From Flavobacteriaceae bacterium (GTDB taxonomy: Bacteria; Bacteroidota; Bacteroidia; Flavobacteriales; Flavobacteriaceae), in the NCBI GenBank assembly GCA_030148025.1, contig JASBUG010000029.1, positions 62,001 to 126,000 on the forward strand: 64,000 nt of DNA, read 5' to 3'. The position numbers and the translations under genes are program-made. Positions within the stretch are counted from its first letter, which is position 1. Each line of letters starts with the position of its first letter. Positions 42,975 to 51,755 of this stretch are shown here, piece after piece. Below the pieces are notes generated by a model. The model searched no databases. It worked only from the letters and a program-made list of their open reading frames with translations, and was not told the DNA's origin.

Positions 42975-43724
42975 ATGAAGGCAATAATTATTGATGATGA
43001 AAAAAGTGCAAGAAACGTATTGCGAATTCTAATAGAGGAGCATTGTCCTAAAATAACAGCTATTTTTGAAGCAGAAGATCTTTTGTCTGGTGTTAAGTTA
43101 ATTGAGCAAGAAGAGCCAGATATTGTGTTTCTTGATATTGAAATGCCAGAACACTCTGGTTTAGAAATTTTGAATTTTATTGAAAAAGAAGTCTTCAATT
43201 TCGAAATCATTTTTACTACTGCATATAGCGAATATGCCATTCAGGCATTTCAATTATCTGCTATAGATTATATATTAAAACCTGTGCGATCACATCAGGT
43301 AAAGCAAGCAGTTGAAAAAGCTATTAAGTGCATTGGTAAATCGCAAACAAATTTGAAGCTTGAAGAACTAAAACTTAGCCTTAATTCTACTAATTTTAAT
43401 AAGATCGCACTTCCAGTTTCAAGTGGTATTAAATTTGTGAATTTTGATGATATTATTGTTTTAAAAGCAGATGGGATGTACACAAAAATATCGACTACCA
43501 CAGAAGAGTTGCTTATTAGTAAACCATTAAAGCACTTTGTAGATATTTTAGAAAATATTCAACCATTTTATAAGCCCCATCGTTCGTTTATGGTCAATCT
43601 TAAATTCATAAAAGAGTATGTGAAAAGTGATGGTGGTTATATACTTATGGATAACGAGGATATGGTCTCTATCTCTAAAGAAAAAAAAGAAGAGTTCTTA
43701 AAAATAGTTACCAATATAAGGTAA
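42975..43724 (+). CDS. LytTR-family response regulator
   Basis: The 249-residue regulator has a receiver domain with D7/D8, phosphoacceptor D54 (VFLDIEMPE) and the conserved Lys in YILKPVRSHQ. A LytTR DNA-binding domain covers the last 110 residues (IALPVSSGIKFVNFDDIIVLKADG and FYKPHRSFMVNL). It follows the TPR kinase by two bases. A T9SS cargo gene lies 100 bases downstream and might be in its regulon, but no binding site was identified. Confidence 0.95.
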   Translation: MKAIIIDDEKSARNVLRILIEEHCPKITAIFEAEDLLSGVKLIEQEEPDIVFLDIEMPEHSGLEILNFIEKEVFNFEIIFTTAYSEYAIQAFQLSAIDYILKPVRSHQVKQAVEKAIKCIGKSQTNLKLEELKLSLNSTNFNKIALPVSSGIKFVNFDDIIVLKADGMYTKISTTTEELLISKPLKHFVDILENIQPFYKPHRSFMVNLKFIKEYVKSDGGYILMDNEDMVSISKEKKEEFLKIVTNIR

Positions 43725-43823
43725 TTATAATTTCAGAAGTTAAAAAGGGAGTTTCAGAAGATTAGGTTAAAAAGGTGAGCAAAACCAACCCAAATTTGCA
43801 CCATAATTTTAACCTTAATACTT

Positions 43824-45272
43824 ATGAAAACAAAACTACTAAGCCTATTCATAATTGTAATTTTTAATACCCTAAATGCGCAATCTATTCTTTATGTAGA
43901 TATTAATGCTACTGGAGCCAATAATGGAGGTTCATGGAACGATGCTTTTACCGATTTGCATACAGCAATGACTCTTGGAGTAGCATTAAATAGAGATGTT
44001 TGGGTAGCAGCAGGAACTTATGTGCCAAGTACATCAAGCAGATCGGCATCTTTTACATTGACTTCAAATTTACGTATGTATGGTGGTTTTAATGGTACAG
44101 AAACTACTTTGGCAGAAAGAGATATCAATGCAAATCCAACTATTTTAAGTGGAGATATTTCTGGAAACGATAATGCTACTATTACCAATACTGAAGCAAC
44201 AAGAGCTGACAATTCATACCATGTTATTAAATATTCGGGAGCGGTTACAGGTGTTACAGTAGATGGATTTACCATTACTGGAGGAAATGCAAATGGTTCA
44301 ACACCGCAACAAAAAAGAGGCGCTGCTATTTTTTCTGAAAATGCCTCAAATGGTATTACTACAAGTTTAAATTTTTGGAACTGTACCATTGAGAAAAATA
44401 CAGCAACAGACGCTGCTGTATTTTATCACGATTTAATTAGTGGTGTTACCAATACAATTTCTCAAATTGATTTTAATAATAGTATTATTAGAAATAATTA
44501 CAGCGTAGATCAAGCCAATGTGTTTTTGGTCGGGAATAGACACTTTAGTTTATTCTCAAGAATTGCCTTTACAGGGTGCTTAATATATGATAACGTTTCT
44601 GTAAACTCTGCATCATTTATTAAGGTTTGGTCTTCTTCATTTGGAGGCGCAGTAGGAGGAGCCTCTTATTTTTATATTAAGAATTGTACCATTACTGAGA
44701 ATACAGGATTAAATAATAAAGTAACACAAATTGTTAATGGGTTTTCATACGAATGCCAATTATACAACAGCATTATTTATAATAACGGAAGTGCAACACC
44801 TTTTGATCATAGTCCAGCAGCTACTTCGCTTGTAGGCAGTAATTATATGTTAATAGACCCTTTGTTTGTAAATCCGGTAGCAGATAATTTTAGAATATCT
44901 GGTGGTTCTTTCGCAAAGGACTCTGGCGATAACTCTAAAGTGCCTGCTTTTTTAACTACAGATATTTTAGGGAATAACAGGATCTTTAATGCAACGGTAG
45001 ATATGGGAGCTTTTGAGTTTGATCCAACTTTAAGTTTGGATACTAGAACAAAGGTCGATTTTAAAATGTACCCTAACCCAGTTTCAAATATTTTGAATAT
45101 CAAAACTGAAATATCTATAAAGGAAATTAGTGTTTTAGATGTTCTAGGAAAACAAGTTTTACAAACTAAGGAGGATAGAATAGACGTTTCAAGTTTAACA
45201 CAAGGATTATATTTAATAAAAATTAAGGGAGAAGAAGATCAATTATTAGTCAAACGTTTTGTGAAAAACTAG
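43824..45272 (+). CDS. T9SS cargo protein with beta-helix (choice-of-anchor Q-type) domain
   Basis: A 482-residue exported protein with signal peptide MKTKLLSLFIIVIFNTLNAQ. The main body has the pattern LYVDINATGANNGGSWNDAFTDLHTAM and WVAAGTYVPS, then repeated short strands with Asn ladders (TVDGFTITGGNA, FWNCTIEKNTA, FYIKNCTITENTG), typical of right-handed parallel beta helices and of choice-of-anchor Q domains. The last 75 residues are a type A T9SS sorting domain: FKMYPNPVSNILNI, ISVLDVLGKQV, ISSLTQGLYLIKI-like VSSLTQGLYLIKI and KRFVKN. It should be exported by T9SS and cleaved at the surface. Confidence 0.9.
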   Translation: MKTKLLSLFIIVIFNTLNAQSILYVDINATGANNGGSWNDAFTDLHTAMTLGVALNRDVWVAAGTYVPSTSSRSASFTLTSNLRMYGGFNGTETTLAERDINANPTILSGDISGNDNATITNTEATRADNSYHVIKYSGAVTGVTVDGFTITGGNANGSTPQQKRGAAIFSENASNGITTSLNFWNCTIEKNTATDAAVFYHDLISGVTNTISQIDFNNSIIRNNYSVDQANVFLVGNRHFSLFSRIAFTGCLIYDNVSVNSASFIKVWSSSFGGAVGGASYFYIKNCTITENTGLNNKVTQIVNGFSYECQLYNSIIYNNGSATPFDHSPAATSLVGSNYMLIDPLFVNPVADNFRISGGSFAKDSGDNSKVPAFLTTDILGNNRIFNATVDMGAFEFDPTLSLDTRTKVDFKMYPNPVSNILNIKTEISIKEISVLDVLGKQVLQTKEDRIDVSSLTQGLYLIKIKGEEDQLLVKRFVKN

Positions 45273-45281
45273 TTTATGTTT

Positions 45282-45313
45282 AAAAAAGGAAAGTTTTAGA
45301 ACTTTCCTTTTTT
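45282..45313. terminator. bidirectional terminator
   Basis: A 14-bp stem (aaaaaaggaaagtt/aactttcctttttt) with loop ttag lies between the cargo gene and the converging hybrid kinase gene. Confidence 0.92.
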
Positions 45314-45356
45314 GTTTACTATTATTATTTGCTTAAAAACAATAGATGTTTTCAAA

Positions 45357-47573
45357 TTAGACTTTAGGCTTATATTGTTTGCCGTAAGTTTCTTTTAGTT
45401 TTTTGAACAAATATGAAGTATTACTCATACCAACCTTTTTGGCAATTTCTTTTTGAGTCATTTTAGGGTTTTGTAAATAAATATCTCTTGCTTTTTCAAG
45501 TCTAGCTTGTAATATAAGTTGTTGGGTTGTTTGCCCTAAAATAGCTTTTGCTCGTCTGTTTAAGGTGCTTTTTGAAATATCAAAATAATCTGCAATATCT
45601 TGTACTCCAAAATCTGAACTAGCTATATTGTCGTTGATTTTTTGGGCTATTTTTATACTGAAATCTGAACTTAAATTTTCAAAATCAATAACTTCACTAT
45701 CTAATAAATTGCTTTTTTCTACTAGAATATTAGTATGTGCTTCTAGAGATTTTTTTACAGTTAAAAGTAATTCTTCTTCAAGAAAAGGTTTAATTAAATA
45801 ATCATCAACACCAATGCGTAGCATCCTTAATTTTACAGATTCATCTATTCTAGCAGTTAGTATTATAATCGGGAATTTTAATTTTGCTTTTTTAATATTT
45901 TTAATAAGTTCTTTACCATCCATTTTTGGCATCATATAATCTGTAATCAAAAGATCAATAGGTTGACTTTGAATTATTTTTAGAGCTTCGGCACCATTTT
46001 CTGCTTCTAAAATTTGATAATCGCTTAATACATCCTTTAAATAATCTCTTAGTTGTTTATAATCATCAACAATGAGGATGGTAGGTTTGTCTTTATTATC
46101 TCTATGTGATAGGTTTATTTTTGTATTTACAAATTCAATTTCTTCTGTGACAAATTGATTAGGAATTGTAATTGTAAATCTTGTTGTTTTATAAGGCTTA
46201 CTTTGCGCTTCAATAGAGAAGCCATGTGCTTCAATTATATTTTTAGTAAAAGCCAAACCAATACCACTACCTTGTGATTTGTTGATTTCATTTTTAGATT
46301 GATAGAAACGGTCGAATATTTTAGTTAAGTCTTCTTCAGGAATTCCAATGCCATTATCAATAATTGAAATACTTAAGTCTGTGTTGTATTTTATTTCAAT
46401 AGTAACGTTTCCGTTTTTAGGCGTAAATTTTAAAGCATTGCTAAGTAAATTATTTAACGATTTAGCTATAAATTCTTCATCACAAAAAATGGAGAGTTTA
46501 GGAATATCTGCGTTAAGAGAAAAGTCAATATTCTTTTTATTAAATAACTCAATAAAATTGATGTAATGTTTTTTAATTAATGGCTCAAAGTCTACTTGCG
46601 TTTTTTCTAGTCGGAGTTCATTGGCATCTATTTTACTTAAATCTAGAATGTTGTTTAAGATGCTTTCAATGTTAGAAATTTGTTCATTAACAATGTTTAA
46701 TTTTTTCTGATTTTCGGCATCTTTAGATTCAATTCGAGAGGTGTAACCTTTAATCAAGGTTATTGGAGTTCTAATTTCATGTGAAAAGTTAACAAAGAAA
46801 TGCGATTTGAAATCATTAAGTTTTCTGAGTTCAGACTCTTGTTTTTGAAGAATGATTTTATCAGATAACACTTTGTCTTTTTCTAACGAAAGTAGTTTTT
46901 CGTTTCTATGATTCAATCTTTTAAAATAATTGAAAAGTAAGTATAGCGATATAAATAGTCTCAGTGCTGGAGACAGCAATAAACGTTCTATATAATCTTC
47001 GGAGTAAGCATCAAAAAAATAATAAGGCGTTAAGAATAGGCAAAAAGAAATGACCATGAGTATAAAAGGGTAAACATTTCTTTTAAAAAGACTTAAACTC
47101 AATCCACCGTGTATTAAGAAATAATACTCTGTAAAATTCCCAGGGAAAATGAAAATAGCGTAGGCAAAAACATTAATAAAAGCAATAGATAGAAATAAAG
47201 CACGAGCAATGCCAAAATGATAGTTCTTGTTAAGATGTAAAACTGGAAATAAAAATAAAGCGGTTACCCCTTGAGCAATTAAATCGGTGTAATTAATAAT
47301 CGTTTTTGAGTGATCATTTAGTAATGAGAAACCTTGAGTGATTAAGGTTGCGACAAAGAAAAATAGAATAAGATGAAGCCAAATAATAGCATAACCATTT
47401 AATATTTTAATGCGTTTATTTTTTTCATTTTCAAATTTTGACGAAAGACCATATGAGATCCAAACGCTGTATAACTTTTTAAATTCCAATTGTGATAATG
47501 TTTGAAGATTTGAAATATAGGATAAATAATCATATTCTGCGGCCTGTGAATTAAATCGTTGTTTTTGAATCAA
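45357..47573 (-). CDS. hybrid histidine kinase/response regulator with AraC-type DNA-binding domain
   Basis: A 738-residue one-protein signalling system. The N-terminal 220 residues have six or seven transmembrane helices with no periplasmic sensor of the two-component Y_Y_Y type. The kinase core follows with H265 in NFSHEIRTPITLIKGYTS, the ATPase boxes NNLLSNALKFTP and DNGIGIPEEDLTKIFDRFYQ, and GSGIGLAFTKNIIEAHG. A receiver domain has its phosphoacceptor in LLITDYMMPKMDG. The last 100 residues are an AraC helix-turn-helix (VQDIADYFDISKSTLNRRAKAILG, MTQKEIAKKVGMSNTSYLFKKLKETYG). The start is TTG and no ATG or GTG fits. It is flanked by two T9SS cargo genes. Confidence 0.93.
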   Translation of the reverse strand: MIQKQRFNSQAAEYDYLSYISNLQTLSQLEFKKLYSVWISYGLSSKFENEKNKRIKILNGYAIIWLHLILFFFVATLITQGFSLLNDHSKTIINYTDLIAQGVTALFLFPVLHLNKNYHFGIARALFLSIAFINVFAYAIFIFPGNFTEYYFLIHGGLSLSLFKRNVYPFILMVISFCLFLTPYYFFDAYSEDYIERLLLSPALRLFISLYLLFNYFKRLNHRNEKLLSLEKDKVLSDKIILQKQESELRKLNDFKSHFFVNFSHEIRTPITLIKGYTSRIESKDAENQKKLNIVNEQISNIESILNNILDLSKIDANELRLEKTQVDFEPLIKKHYINFIELFNKKNIDFSLNADIPKLSIFCDEEFIAKSLNNLLSNALKFTPKNGNVTIEIKYNTDLSISIIDNGIGIPEEDLTKIFDRFYQSKNEINKSQGSGIGLAFTKNIIEAHGFSIEAQSKPYKTTRFTITIPNQFVTEEIEFVNTKINLSHRDNKDKPTILIVDDYKQLRDYLKDVLSDYQILEAENGAEALKIIQSQPIDLLITDYMMPKMDGKELIKNIKKAKLKFPIIILTARIDESVKLRMLRIGVDDYLIKPFLEEELLLTVKKSLEAHTNILVEKSNLLDSEVIDFENLSSDFSIKIAQKINDNIASSDFGVQDIADYFDISKSTLNRRAKAILGQTTQQLILQARLEKARDIYLQNPKMTQKEIAKKVGMSNTSYLFKKLKETYGKQYKPKV

Positions 47574-47664
47574 AAGGTTGTTAAATGAATTAAATCGTTC
47601 TGAAATTGGAGCATAAGATAAGTGGTTGAAAATTAGTTTTGTGCAAAATTTTAAATCACAAATA

Positions 47665-49158
47665 ATGAATAGAAAAATTACTATTACAATTAATACAACT
47701 TGCTCGAAATTTTTATGGGTTTGTTTTTTAAGTGTCTTTACTTTCCAAATAAACGCACAACAATTTACACAACATGCAGTAGGTAATGGACTCAGTCAAC
47801 CACAACAATTTGATTATGCAGACATCGATGGAGATGGTTTTACAGATATTGTCGTTCCAGAATTTTCAGGAAATAGCATATCTGTTTTATATGGAACAGG
47901 AGACCTTTCAAACTATACAACAATAACATATGGCTCTTTATTAGTTGGTGGTTCCACTATGAAACCTTGGACTGCAGTTAGCTTAGATATTGATGCTGAT
48001 GGTGATTTAGATATTGTGTTTTCAAATTATGCAAATTCAACTGCTGCTAATGATGGCATCTATTGGATAGAAAACTTAGGAAATCGATCGTTTGGGAGTT
48101 TGCAATTTCTTTATGAACTCAATAGATGCAGATATATTGGCAAAGTGAATTTTGATGGCGATGCAGAATATGAATTACTTGCTCTTGGAGATTCTAATGA
48201 TCCCGTTAATGTAAGAGTTCTTAATGTTGTTGGTGGTACAGTAAGCACATTGCTACAAAAAACTGCTAATAGAAGACCATTACATGGGTTGTTTACAGAT
48301 ATTGCGAATGTTGGAAATTTAGACTTGGTGCTTTCAAAATTTGGAAGAGGTAATGAAACAGATGGGAGTACTGATACTACAAATGGAGTTCAAACCTTAA
48401 ATGGACCTTCCTATAACTTTGGTGTTAATTTAATTACCAATAATCCAACAACGTCGGCTGGTACAAGAAAAACCGTTGTTGGCGATTTTAATGAAGATGG
48501 TAATACCGATTTTATTGCGGTAAATGCTGCTGGAAGTACGTCTAGTTTAAAATATTATGGACAAGCAGGAATAGGAGAGGGAACAATTTTATTGTCATCA
48601 GATGGTTCTAAAAATATGATTTCACTTACTAGTGGCGATTATGATAATGATGGTGTTTTAGATATAGCGGTTGTAGATAATGCTACTGATGAAATATTAC
48701 TGTATAAAAATACAGCAGTGGATGGAGTAGCATCAGGTGCAATTGCGTTTAATGCGCCAACAGTACTGTCATCTTCAGTTATTGATCCTAATTGGATAGA
48801 ATCTGTAGATATTGACAACGATGGTGACTTAGATTTAATAGTGTCTTCAAATAATGGAGGGGGAGCAGGAAGTGGAAAGGTTACTGTTTTAGAGAATGAA
48901 ACTATTACATTAGGTTCGGATGAGTTTTCCTTGATAGAAAATTATATCAATATTTATCCAAATCCAACCGCTTCAATTTTGAATGTTAAAATGACTGCTG
49001 AATTTGAAAAAGCAGAAATTTATAATGTACAAGGACAAAAAATTTTAGAAAACTATAGCAATACCATAGATGTTTCAAAACTGTCAGATGGCTTGTATTT
49101 ATTGAAAATTATAGCTGATAATGGCGGTATAACTACTAAAAGATTTATAAAACAATAA
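47665..49158 (+). CDS. T9SS cargo protein with FG-GAP/VCBS repeats
   Basis: I place the start at the ATG at 47665 (498 codons with the stop), giving the signal region MNRKITITINTTCSKFLWV followed by a hydrophobic stretch ending INAQ. A TTG at 47626 would add 13 residues. At least five calcium-binding FG-GAP/VCBS repeats are visible: YADIDGDGFTDIV, LDIDADGDLDIVF, VGDFNEDGNTDFIA, SGDYDNDGVLDIAV and VDIDNDGDLDLIV. These form a beta-propeller. The C-terminal sorting domain reads INIYPNPTASILNVKM, AEIYNVQGQKIL, VSKLSDGLYLLKI and KRFIKQ. It is probably a surface adhesin or binding protein exported by T9SS. Confidence 0.9.
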   Translation: MNRKITITINTTCSKFLWVCFLSVFTFQINAQQFTQHAVGNGLSQPQQFDYADIDGDGFTDIVVPEFSGNSISVLYGTGDLSNYTTITYGSLLVGGSTMKPWTAVSLDIDADGDLDIVFSNYANSTAANDGIYWIENLGNRSFGSLQFLYELNRCRYIGKVNFDGDAEYELLALGDSNDPVNVRVLNVVGGTVSTLLQKTANRRPLHGLFTDIANVGNLDLVLSKFGRGNETDGSTDTTNGVQTLNGPSYNFGVNLITNNPTTSAGTRKTVVGDFNEDGNTDFIAVNAAGSTSSLKYYGQAGIGEGTILLSSDGSKNMISLTSGDYDNDGVLDIAVVDNATDEILLYKNTAVDGVASGAIAFNAPTVLSSSVIDPNWIESVDIDNDGDLDLIVSSNNGGGAGSGKVTVLENETITLGSDEFSLIENYINIYPNPTASILNVKMTAEFEKAEIYNVQGQKILENYSNTIDVSKLSDGLYLLKIIADNGGITTKRFIKQ

Positions 49159-49180
49159 AGTTGTTATTAATTAGGGGATT

Positions 49181-49213
49181 AAAGTTGGACAGATTAAACT
49201 GTTCAACTTTTTT
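49181..49213 (+). terminator. terminator of the FG-GAP cargo gene
   Basis: A 12-bp stem (aaagttggacag/ctgttcaacttt, one G-T pair) with loop attaaa is followed by T residues. Confidence 0.82.
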
Positions 49214-49310
49214 CATTTTGCTAAAATGAAAGGTATAGAACAAGATAAAAGATTAGAATTGTTTCTAATTTTTAAGTACACAATTTTAATATGGATCTGC
49301 TATTTAGTTC

Positions 49311-50081
49311 TTAAATAGTTTTATAAACCACAGGAATAATTTCACCTTTGGCTAAACAGTACGTTTCAACTTCACTTTGAGAAAGGGTTGAGGTGTAATC
49401 TACTTCATCAACTTTAAAGCCTATGCTTCTTAGTTTATCAAAATAATCACGACCATAAACACGAACATGGTCATATTGACCAAAAATTTTGGCACGTTCC
49501 TTTTTGTCTGTTATAGTGTTATCTTCAAAAGTTGTTGCTCTCGATAAATCTTGAGGAATCTGAAAAATTCCAAAACCACCTGGTTTGAGAATTCGATATA
49601 ATTCCTGCATTGCTTTGGTGTCATCAGGAATATGTTCTAGAACGTGGTTGCAAAGAATAATATCAAATTCATCATCTTTAAAAGGAAGGTTACAAATATC
49701 TGCTTTTATATCGGCTAATGGTGACTCTAAATCAGTAGTAACATAATCTATATTAGACAAATTTCTAAAACGTTTATAAAAAGCTTGTTCAGGAGCAAAA
49801 TGTAGTACACGTTTTGTCGCAGAGAAAAAACCGGTTTCGTTTTTTAGATATAACCATAATAAACGATGTCGCTCTAATGACAAAGTAGATGGCGATAGCA
49901 CATTATTACGTTGTGTGCCATAACCATAAGGTAAAAATGATCTAAAACTTTTACCGTCAATAGGATCTGTGTATGTGTTTCCTTTTAGCCATAGGGCTAA
50001 AATAGGACGCGCAACATAACTCAATCTAATTAAAATTGGCCTTGGAATACTATTGAGTATGGTTTTAAAAAGTGTTTTCAT
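49311..50081 (-). CDS. class I SAM-dependent methyltransferase
   Basis: The 256-residue protein has a Methyltransf_11-type domain: VLHFAPEQAFYKRF in the position of SAM motif I, DICNLPFKDDEFDIILCNHVLEHIPDDTKAMQELYRILKPGGFGIF covering the later motifs in two parts, and IPQDLSRATTFED. The first 60 residues (IRLSYVARPILALWL, FRSFLPYGYGTQRNNVLSP) are an extension of a Bacteroidota subfamily. The substrate is unknown. It is the last gene of the map-cupin-RDD operon, with its start directly next to the RDD stop. Confidence 0.85.
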   Translation of the reverse strand: MKTLFKTILNSIPRPILIRLSYVARPILALWLKGNTYTDPIDGKSFRSFLPYGYGTQRNNVLSPSTLSLERHRLLWLYLKNETGFFSATKRVLHFAPEQAFYKRFRNLSNIDYVTTDLESPLADIKADICNLPFKDDEFDIILCNHVLEHIPDDTKAMQELYRILKPGGFGIFQIPQDLSRATTFEDNTITDKKERAKIFGQYDHVRVYGRDYFDKLRSIGFKVDEVDYTSTLSQSEVETYCLAKGEIIPVVYKTI

Positions 50082-50483
50082 CTATCCTTTTCTTAAAACT
50101 TGGGTTTTTGAAAATCTATCATGCCAACCATTTTTAGAAAATAGAAACGATAAAGGGTCTATAGGAATTAACCGTAATAAGGTTCTTTTTAAAATGGAAG
50201 TAAAATTTGGTTTGTTTCCATTTAGATCTGCCACAAATGTTCGGGTTAATAGCTTTCCAATAGTAGTTTGAAATTTATATTCTAACAAAGCATAATACCC
50301 AATAAAGCTTAGAAAAATTAAAGAAAAACTATACAAATAATTAACAGCATAAGAATTAAAACTTACACCATAAGTTCCAACTATATAAGCTATAGAAAAA
50401 ATAATAAAAAGAATAAATGTTACATCTATTAAAAAACTTAAGAACCTTAATGTTGGTGGTACAGAATTCTTGTTGTTGGTCAT
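50082..50483 (-). CDS. RDD family membrane protein
   Basis: A 133-residue protein with the RDD domain: RFLSFLIDVTFILFIIFS holds the first helix with its Arg and Asp, followed by YSLIFLSFIGYYALLEY and the conserved TIGKLLTRTFVAD segment. The second Asp of the RDD trio is in FVADLNG. The family may include Na+/H+ transporters. It lies 11 bases downstream of the cupin gene. Confidence 0.85.
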   Translation of the reverse strand: MTNNKNSVPPTLRFLSFLIDVTFILFIIFSIAYIVGTYGVSFNSYAVNYLYSFSLIFLSFIGYYALLEYKFQTTIGKLLTRTFVADLNGNKPNFTSILKRTLLRLIPIDPLSFLFSKNGWHDRFSKTQVLRKG

Positions 50484-50494
50484 ATAATAGTTGC

Positions 50495-50815
50495 TTATTT
50501 ATAGTCTTCTCTAACAGGGCAAAAAATGTCGGTAAGTTTACAAGCAGTAATGGCTTTTCCGCCATGAGGCACATGTGAAGGTATTTTTACTAATGAGCCT
50601 GCTTCATAGATTTTTGTAATACCATTAACAGTAAACTCAAATTTGCCTTCAATAACTTGCATCATTTGTTCGTGAACATGATCATGTATAGGAATTTCAG
50701 CGCCTGCTTCAACCTCCCAATAGGCATAAGTAAAACCATTCATGTGTACAAAACGCCCATGATAACCTTTAATTATTTCTTTTGGTTTAATATCAGTAAA
50801 CAGATTTAAGTCCAT
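50495..50815 (-). CDS. small cupin domain protein
   Basis: A 106-residue single cupin. The metal-binding motif 1 is IPIHDHVHEQMMQVIEG (His, His, Glu), and motif 2 is AGSLVKIPSHVPHGGKA. The C-terminal DIFCPVREDY closes the fold. This subgroup of mononuclear cupins often acts as a small sensor or isomerase, and the substrate is unknown. Its ATG overlaps the map stop by one base. Confidence 0.9.
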   Translation of the reverse strand: MDLNLFTDIKPKEIIKGYHGRFVHMNGFTYAYWEVEAGAEIPIHDHVHEQMMQVIEGKFEFTVNGITKIYEAGSLVKIPSHVPHGGKAITACKLTDIFCPVREDYK

Positions 50816-51633
50816 TATAATACTAAAGCTTTTTGTCTAAACTCATCTTCCTCGTTACTCTCTATACCTAAGGCTTCATAAATATAGGCAAAGGTTGATA
50901 GTAGTTCTGGTTTACCATCTACAATGGCTACATCATGCTCAAAATGTGCACTAGGTTTATTGTCTAATGTTGTAATTGTCCAACCATCTCTATGTTGCTT
51001 TATGCGATGAGTTCCCATATTGATCATAGGTTCTATGGCTACAACCATACCTTCAATAAATTTTTTACCACGACCTCTACGACCATAATTTGGCATTTCA
51101 GGATCTTCATGCATTTTTCTTCCTAAACCATGACCTACCAACTCACGAACAACACCATATCCATGTGCTTCACAATATTGTTGAATGGCATAACCAACAT
51201 CACCAACTCGGTTGTTAACTTTAAACTCGCGAATACCAACATAAAGTGATTCTTTAGTGATTTGAAGAAGTTTTTTAGTATCAGAGTCAATTTCGCCTAC
51301 CGCAAAAGTATAGGCATGATCACCATAAAAACCATTTTTAATAGCACCACAGTCTACCGATATAATATCCCCTTCTACAAGCGGAGTATCGTTAGGAATG
51401 CCATGTACCACTTGGTCATTAGGACTCATACAAAGTGTATTAGGAAAGTCATATAAACCCAAAAAACCTGGAATTGCCCCTTGGTCTCTAATACACTCCT
51501 CTGCAATCTTATCTAATTCTAATGAGGTAACACCTGGTTTAATTGCTTTGGCAATTTCACCTAAGGTTTTAGATACGATCAATGCACTTTCACGCATTAA
51601 CTCTATTTCTTCTCTTGTTTTAACTATGATCAT
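50815..51633 (-). CDS. map: type I methionyl aminopeptidase
   Basis: Map removes the initiator Met from nascent proteins. With the ATG at 51633 the protein is 272 residues and begins MIIVKTREEIELMRESALI, as in the family. An ATG at 51687 would add 18 hydrophobic residues unlike the family. Metal ligands and active-site His are visible: VVHGIPNDTPLVEGDIISVDCG, GHGLGRKMHEDPEMPNYG, VVAIEPMINMG and SAHFEHDVAI. It leads a four-gene operon. A TATCTTTG box lies 16 bases upstream. Confidence 0.96.
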   Translation of the reverse strand: MIIVKTREEIELMRESALIVSKTLGEIAKAIKPGVTSLELDKIAEECIRDQGAIPGFLGLYDFPNTLCMSPNDQVVHGIPNDTPLVEGDIISVDCGAIKNGFYGDHAYTFAVGEIDSDTKKLLQITKESLYVGIREFKVNNRVGDVGYAIQQYCEAHGYGVVRELVGHGLGRKMHEDPEMPNYGRRGRGKKFIEGMVVAIEPMINMGTHRIKQHRDGWTITTLDNKPSAHFEHDVAIVDGKPELLSTFAYIYEALGIESNEEDEFRQKALVL

Positions 51634-51649
51634 GTAAAAAAAATAATGG

Positions 51650-51657
51650 CAAAGATA
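51650..51657 (-). promoter_or_regulatory. -7 promoter box for the map operon
   Basis: The minus strand reads TATCTTTG, 16 bases upstream of the chosen map start at 51633. It supports that start over 51687, which would lie upstream of the box. Confidence 0.55.
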
Positions 51658-51728
51658 CTTAAAATATAGATGTAAATTATTTTTCAAGATTTATGACATT
51701 TAGCATGTTTTTCATTTGATATAATCTA

Positions 51729-51736
51729 TAATTTTG
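51729..51736 (+). promoter_or_regulatory. -7 promoter box for the CoA-transferase gene
   Basis: TAATTTTG matches TAnnTTTG and lies 19 bases upstream of the start codon. Confidence 0.55.
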
Positions 51737-51755
51737 CCCTAGAAAATTAAACATT

